A stretch of 64,000 bases of DNA from Stappia sp. WLB 29. GTDB taxonomy: Bacteria; Pseudomonadota; Alphaproteobacteria; Rhizobiales; Stappiaceae. The notes under the pieces were generated by a model, which saw only the letters and a program-made list of their open reading frames with translations, did no database searches and had not been told where the DNA came from. Made by a program: the position numbers and the translations under genes. Below are positions 60,471-64,000 of the stretch, one piece after another (the stretch's first letter is position 1; each line of letters begins with the position of its first letter). The stretch covers positions 1-64,000 of the forward strand of contig NZ_JALBGD010000009.1 in assembly GCF_023507705.1 (NCBI RefSeq), written 5' to 3'.

Positions 60471-61958
60471 CTAGTGGATCTTGCGCTTTTTCGCCTTCGC
60501 CGCATAGGGGTTGTCGCCCTTGCGATAGCTGAGGCGGATCGGCGTCCCCGGCATGTTGAACGTCTCGCGCAAGCCGTTGACCAGATAGCGCGTGTAGCTT
60601 TCCGGCAGCACCTCGGGGCGCGAGCAGAAGACGACGAAATGCGGCGGGCGCGCCTTCACCTGGGTGACGTAGCGCAGCTTGATGCGCCGGCCGGCCACCG
60701 CCGGGGGCGGATGGTGGACCAGCACGCCGTCGAGCCAGCGGTTGAGCCGCGAGGTCGACACGCGGCGGTTCCACATGTCGTAGGACTGGAAGGCGGCGTC
60801 CATCAGCTTGTCGAGGCCGCGCCCGTGCAGGCCCGACAGGGTGACGATGCGCACGCCGCGGATCTGGTTGAGATAGCGCTCGGACGCATCGGAGATGCGC
60901 TGCATCGCCTCGGCGTGGTCCTCGATCAGGTCCCACTTGTTGATGGCGATCACCACGGCGCGGCCCTCGCGGGCGACGAGATCGATGATCTGCAGGTCCT
61001 GCTTCTCGAAGGGAATGGTCGCGTCCAGCGTGACGATGACCACCTCGGCGAACTTGATCGCGCGCAGCGCATCGGCGACGGAGAGCTTCTCCAGCTTCTC
61101 CTGCACCCGCGCCTTGCGGCGGATGCCGGCGGTGTCGAACATCTTCACGTGCCGGTCGCGCCACACCCAGTCGACGGAGATGGAATCGCGCGTGATGCCG
61201 GCCTCCGGGCCGGTGAGCAGCCGCTCCTCGCCGAGAAAGCGGTTGATCAGCGTCGACTTGCCCGCATTGGGACGGCCGACGACGGCCACGCGCAAGGGAC
61301 GCTGGGCGCTGCCGGCGGGCGGGCCCTTGTCCTCTTCCTCCACGACCTCGCCGTCCTCGTCGGTGGCAAGCTCGACATCGGTCTCGGCGACCTCGCCAGC
61401 CGGCAGCGACGCCTCGGCGGCCCGCGCCTCGGCGGCGATCAGGGCCTCCTCGCGCTCCTCCACCGCGTCGACCACCGGCCGCAGCGCCTGGTAGAGATCG
61501 GCAAGGCCCTCGCCGTGCTCGGCGGACATGGCCACCGGCTCGCCGAAGCCGAGGCTGTAGGCCTCGTAGAGCCCGCTCTCGCCCGAGCGGCCTTCCGCCT
61601 TGTTGGCGATCAGGATGACGGTCTTGTCGCTCCGCCGCAGCACGTTGGCGAAATGGCTGTCGCTCGGCGTGATGCCGGCGCGCGCATCGATCACGAAGAG
61701 CACCGCATCGGCATCGGCGATGGCCTCGTCGGTCTGGGCCCGCATGCGGCCCTCGAGGCTGGCGGCGTCCGCTTCCTCGAGGCCCGCGGTGTCCAGGATG
61801 GTGAAACGCAGGTCGCCGAGACGCGCGTCGCCCGGACGGCGGTCGCGGGTCACGCCCGGCGTGTCGTCCACCAGCGCCAGCCGCTTGCCCACGAGACGGT
61901 TGAAAAGGGTGGACTTGCCGACGTTCGGGCGTCCGATGATGGCGATCTTGGCAGGCAC
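60471..61958 (-). CDS. der: GTPase Der (EngA)
   Basis: A 495-residue double GTPase needed for 50S ribosome assembly. First G domain: [20 protein letters not shown]; second: [21 protein letters not shown]-terminal KH-like domain with KSTRLN-like positions ([20 protein letters not shown] region). The linker between the G domains is long and acidic ([19 protein letters not shown]), so the protein exceeds the 450-residue norm. The start is GTG at 61958; a longer frame upstream is shadow of bamB. Two hairpins separate it from bamB. Confidence 0.95.
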   Translation of the reverse strand: MPAKIAIIGRPNVGKSTLFNRLVGKRLALVDDTPGVTRDRRPGDARLGDLRFTILDTAGLEEADAASLEGRMRAQTDEAIADADAVLFVIDARAGITPSDSHFANVLRRSDKTVILIANKAEGRSGESGLYEAYSLGFGEPVAMSAEHGEGLADLYQALRPVVDAVEEREEALIAAEARAAEASLPAGEVAETDVELATDEDGEVVEEEDKGPPAGSAQRPLRVAVVGRPNAGKSTLINRFLGEERLLTGPEAGITRDSISVDWVWRDRHVKMFDTAGIRRKARVQEKLEKLSVADALRAIKFAEVVIVTLDATIPFEKQDLQIIDLVAREGRAVVIAINKWDLIEDHAEAMQRISDASERYLNQIRGVRIVTLSGLHGRGLDKLMDAAFQSYDMWNRRVSTSRLNRWLDGVLVHHPPPAVAGRRIKLRYVTQVKARPPHFVVFCSRPEVLPESYTRYLVNGLRETFNMPGTPIRLSYRKGDNPYAAKAKKRKIH

Positions 61959-61984
61959 TGTCCTGAAACCCCGGAAATGGCGAA

Positions 61985-62058
61985 GGCCCCCGGCGGAATA
62001 TACCCGCCGCGGGCCTGGATCAAATGACGCATCCCGCGCCGGCATTGGCGCGGGATGC
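61985..62058 (-). terminator. Two tandem hairpins between bamB and der
   Basis: GGCCC..CGGCGG with CCGCCGCGGGCC (61985-62014) and a perfect 12-bp stem GCATCCCGCGCC/GGCGCGGGATGC (62029-62058), loop of 6. No T run. They may end part of the bamB message or protect it, setting different levels of the two proteins. Confidence 0.55.
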
Positions 62059-62101
62059 GGGAAACGCGGGAGCCGGCCGGGCGATGCGCGCCCGCGCCCC
62101 G

Positions 62102-63466
62102 TCAGTTGAACGCGACGACGTCGCCCTTGGAGGTGATGGTCACCATCCGCCCCCCGGCGATGATCGGCGTCACATAGATGTCTTCCGATGTCTGCGACAC
62201 GCCGAGCACGCGGCCGGAGGCGGCATCCACCCGCACCAATCGGCCGTCGCTGGAGACGGCGACGAGCACGCCATTGGCGAGCACCGGGCCGGCCCAGTTG
62301 ATGCGGCTCTTCTTCTTGCCCTCGACATTCGGCAGCACGGTGCGCCACAGCGGCTTGCCGGTGGAGCGCTCCAGCGCGACCATGCGGTCCTCGATGTCGA
62401 TCAGGAAGACGCTGCTGCCCGACACGATCGGCGTGTGCAGCGAGCCGACATCCTGCTCCCACACGCGCTCGCCGTTGCGCAGCCGCGAGGCGACGAGACG
62501 GCCGGACACGCCGGAGGCGAAGACCATGTCGCCGTTGACGACGGGGCTGGCCGAAACATCGGTGAAGCCGGAGACCGCACGGGTGCGGTAGGAGCGGGTG
62601 ACGCCCTCGACCCATTTCGGCTCGCCGTTCTTCATGTCGAGCGCCATCACCTCGCCGGAGGTGAAGGGAACGATGACGGTGCCGCCGGAAATCGCCGGGT
62701 TGGCGAAGGCGAGCAATCCGCTGCTTTCGGCGATGCCGGCATAGGTCCAGCGCTCGGCGCCGTCGTCCTGCGCCGCCGCATGGACCTCGCCGGTCTGGGT
62801 GACGGCGACGACCGTGCCGCCGGCCGCGGCCGGGGCCTGACGGGCCGGTGCGTTGATGCTCTTGGTCCACAGCACCGCGCCGGAGGACGCATCCAGCGCG
62901 ACGAGCTGGCTGTAGCCGGTGGCGACGAAGACGCGGCCGCCATCGACAGCGACACCGCCGCCGGACGCGACACCGCTCTCGCCCTCGGGACGCAGCGAAC
63001 GGCGCCACAGGCGGCCGCCATTGGTCGACAGCGCGGTCACGTCGCCGTTCTGGTTGTAGACGAAGATGCGGCCATTGTCGGAAACGGGACGCGCGGCGAT
63101 GCGCACGGTGCCGGAGAACACCCCGCCGCCGCTGCCGCCGACAGAGGCGCGCCAGGCGCGGCCGCCGGAGATCGAGGCCGAGACATTGCCGGAATTGTTG
63201 CCGGCATCACCCCCGCCCTGCCGCCATACGACGGAGCTGGCCGAGCCGATGCTGGCGGCCTTGTTGCCGCCCTCGGCGACCGGAACGGTATTGTCGAACA
63301 GCGCTTCGCGCTCGCCCGGCAGCACCGTCTCCTTGGAGAAGGGATTGAGATCGGAAAGGGACGAGCAGCCGACCAGCGCCAGCGCCGCCAGCGACAGGGT
63401 CGCGGCGCGAAGGAGGGTGCGGGAGCCGCTGCGGTCGAGCGCGTGAGTGTTCGGGCGCATGGTCAT
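62102..63466 (-). CDS. bamB: Outer-membrane assembly lipoprotein BamB
   Basis: A 454-residue lipoprotein of the BAM complex, inserting beta-barrel proteins into the outer membrane. Lipobox ALALVGC with Cys34. The rest is an eight-bladed propeller of PQQ-like repeats ([42 protein letters not shown]). Pairing with a TPR protein upstream and der downstream is the conserved bamB-der order of Proteobacteria. It overlaps the upstream gene's stop by 1 bp. Confidence 0.95.
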   Translation of the reverse strand: MTMRPNTHALDRSGSRTLLRAATLSLAALALVGCSSLSDLNPFSKETVLPGEREALFDNTVPVAEGGNKAASIGSASSVVWRQGGGDAGNNSGNVSASISGGRAWRASVGGSGGGVFSGTVRIAARPVSDNGRIFVYNQNGDVTALSTNGGRLWRRSLRPEGESGVASGGGVAVDGGRVFVATGYSQLVALDASSGAVLWTKSINAPARQAPAAAGGTVVAVTQTGEVHAAAQDDGAERWTYAGIAESSGLLAFANPAISGGTVIVPFTSGEVMALDMKNGEPKWVEGVTRSYRTRAVSGFTDVSASPVVNGDMVFASGVSGRLVASRLRNGERVWEQDVGSLHTPIVSGSSVFLIDIEDRMVALERSTGKPLWRTVLPNVEGKKKSRINWAGPVLANGVLVAVSSDGRLVRVDAASGRVLGVSQTSEDIYVTPIIAGGRMVTITSKGDVVAFN

Positions 63467-64000
63467 CAGGACCCCTCCCCGGCCGGCTTGCCTTCGGCGG
63501 CGTCGATCAGGTCCAGCAGGGTGCGGGCGCGCGAAGCGACATCGCCGGGAGCTCCCTCCTGGTCGAGGATGCCGCCGAGCCAGCGGCGTGCGGCGGCGGG
63601 GTCGTTCTGCTTCCAGGCGCCGAGCGCCAGCGCTTCGCGGGCGAGGAAGCGCCAGGCATTGTCGTCGCCCGACAGCGCCTCGAGACGCTGCGAGGCGCCT
63701 TGGTAATCCTCAAGGTCGAGCGCCAGGTAGCCGGCGCGCAGGCGCGCGATCTCGCGCAGCAGCGGCGCGGTGTCCGAGCTGTCGGCAACCGCGTCGAAGG
63801 CCGCGATGGCACCGGCCTTGTCGTCCGCCTGCGCCTTCAGCGCGGCAGCGCGCATGCCGGCCAGCTGCGGATAACCGCCGGGGCCGTCCGCCAGGTCCGC
63901 CAGCCGCGCCTCGGCCTCTGCAAAATTGCCCTGATCGGCAAGCCGGGCGGCGCTTACGTAGATATCGCCGGCCTCGCGGCCTGCGCTCTCCTGCCAGTAG
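63466..64000 (-). CDS. YfgM-type TPR protein, N-terminus beyond the window
   Basis: At least 178 residues, open at the right edge of the window. The visible part has TPR-like helices: ESAGREAGDIYVSAARLADQ, LREIARLRAGYLALDLEDYQ, and FLAREALALGAWKQNDPAAA. In E. coli YfgM is a membrane-tethered TPR that lies just before bamB, as here, and works in periplasmic chaperone networks. The N-terminal membrane anchor should be past 64000. A start at the internal ATG (63855) would lose conserved helices. Confidence 0.85.
   Translation of the reverse strand, partial: YWQESAGREAGDIYVSAARLADQGNFAEAEARLADLADGPGGYPQLAGMRAAALKAQADDKAGAIAAFDAVADSSDTAPLLREIARLRAGYLALDLEDYQGASQRLEALSGDDNAWRFLAREALALGAWKQNDPAAARRWLGGILDQEGAPGDVASRARTLLDLIDAAEGKPAGEGS

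Overview
The window looks like the chromosome of a high-GC alphaproteobacterium of the Hyphomicrobiales (Rhizobiales), perhaps Stappia- or Labrenzia-like; that genus-level guess is soft. The order-level evidence is a set of families typical of the group: EipB/DUF1849, DUF3572, DUF1489, a ScfR/PccR-type regulator, a divK-pleD pair, a zinc-finger DinB, and the strings pyrB-pyrC'-plsY-dprA and topA-rnr-DUF983-NUDIX-rpmG. No prophage, CRISPR array, rRNA, recognisable tRNA or intact transposase was seen. Most of the window is housekeeping and central carbon metabolism.

Layout. 1-7.4 kb: small membrane protein, metallo-hydrolase, ruvX, AEC transporter, aspartate carbamoyltransferase, a non-catalytic dihydroorotase homologue, plsY and dprA. 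7.4-8.7 kb: gene-poor stretch with dispersed repeats. 8.7-11.3 kb: minus-strand operon of a MerR (LiuR-like) regulator, thioesterase, GNAT and isovaleryl-CoA dehydrogenase. 11.4-19.4 kb: ScfR/PccR-like regulator divergent from bioY-pccB-pccA-methylmalonyl-CoA mutase. 19.7-26.3 kb: topA, rnr, DUF983, NUDIX, rpmG. 27-32 kb: lipoprotein, pleD, divK, DUF3572, HAD hydrolase, dinB. 32-35 kb: GntR regulator divergent from an asparaginase-type hydrolase and an amino-acid binding protein. 35-41.4 kb: eipB, ridA, glycerophosphodiesterase, FemAB-like GNAT, HIT, GST, azlCD. 41.5-47.8 kb: clpA-clpS, an IS-derived inverted-repeat element, a phasin and a D,D-carboxypeptidase. 47.8-51.6 kb: J-domain protein, VWA protein, panC, DUF1489, cytochrome c. 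51.7-55.3 kb: methylcrotonyl-CoA carboxylase. 55.4-64 kb: GST, rhodanese, DUF599, a cyclase, der, bamB and a TPR protein cut by the window end.

How the genes work together. Isovaleryl-CoA dehydrogenase (8.7 kb) and methylcrotonyl-CoA carboxylase (51.7-55.3 kb) are consecutive leucine-degradation enzymes. Although about 42 kb apart, the liuR-like operon and the carboxylase operon carry nearly the same 20-bp operator (TGAC..TTACGTT..AGTCA), so they probably form one regulon. Propionyl-CoA carboxylase and methylmalonyl-CoA mutase take propionyl-CoA to methylmalonyl-CoA and on to succinyl-CoA; the mutase needs the (R) epimer, and the epimerase is not in this operon. The operon also carries a biotin importer gene, which fits the biotin need of the carboxylase, and the intergenic region to the PccR-like gene holds the TTTGCAAA elements known for that family. 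The phasin promoter holds PhaR-type sites, one lying exactly between -10 and -35, which suggests polyhydroxyalkanoate control.

The most notable unexplained signals are the shared LiuR-like operator, a GANTC-rich repeat family found both between genes and inside a coding sequence, a 270-bp inverted-repeat element next to the phasin gene, the ATTG-N4-CAAT sites between the GntR and asparaginase genes, and a 121-bp convergent overlap between two coding sequences. I did not find a clearly new multi-gene system. All assignments were made by reading; no database search was run.
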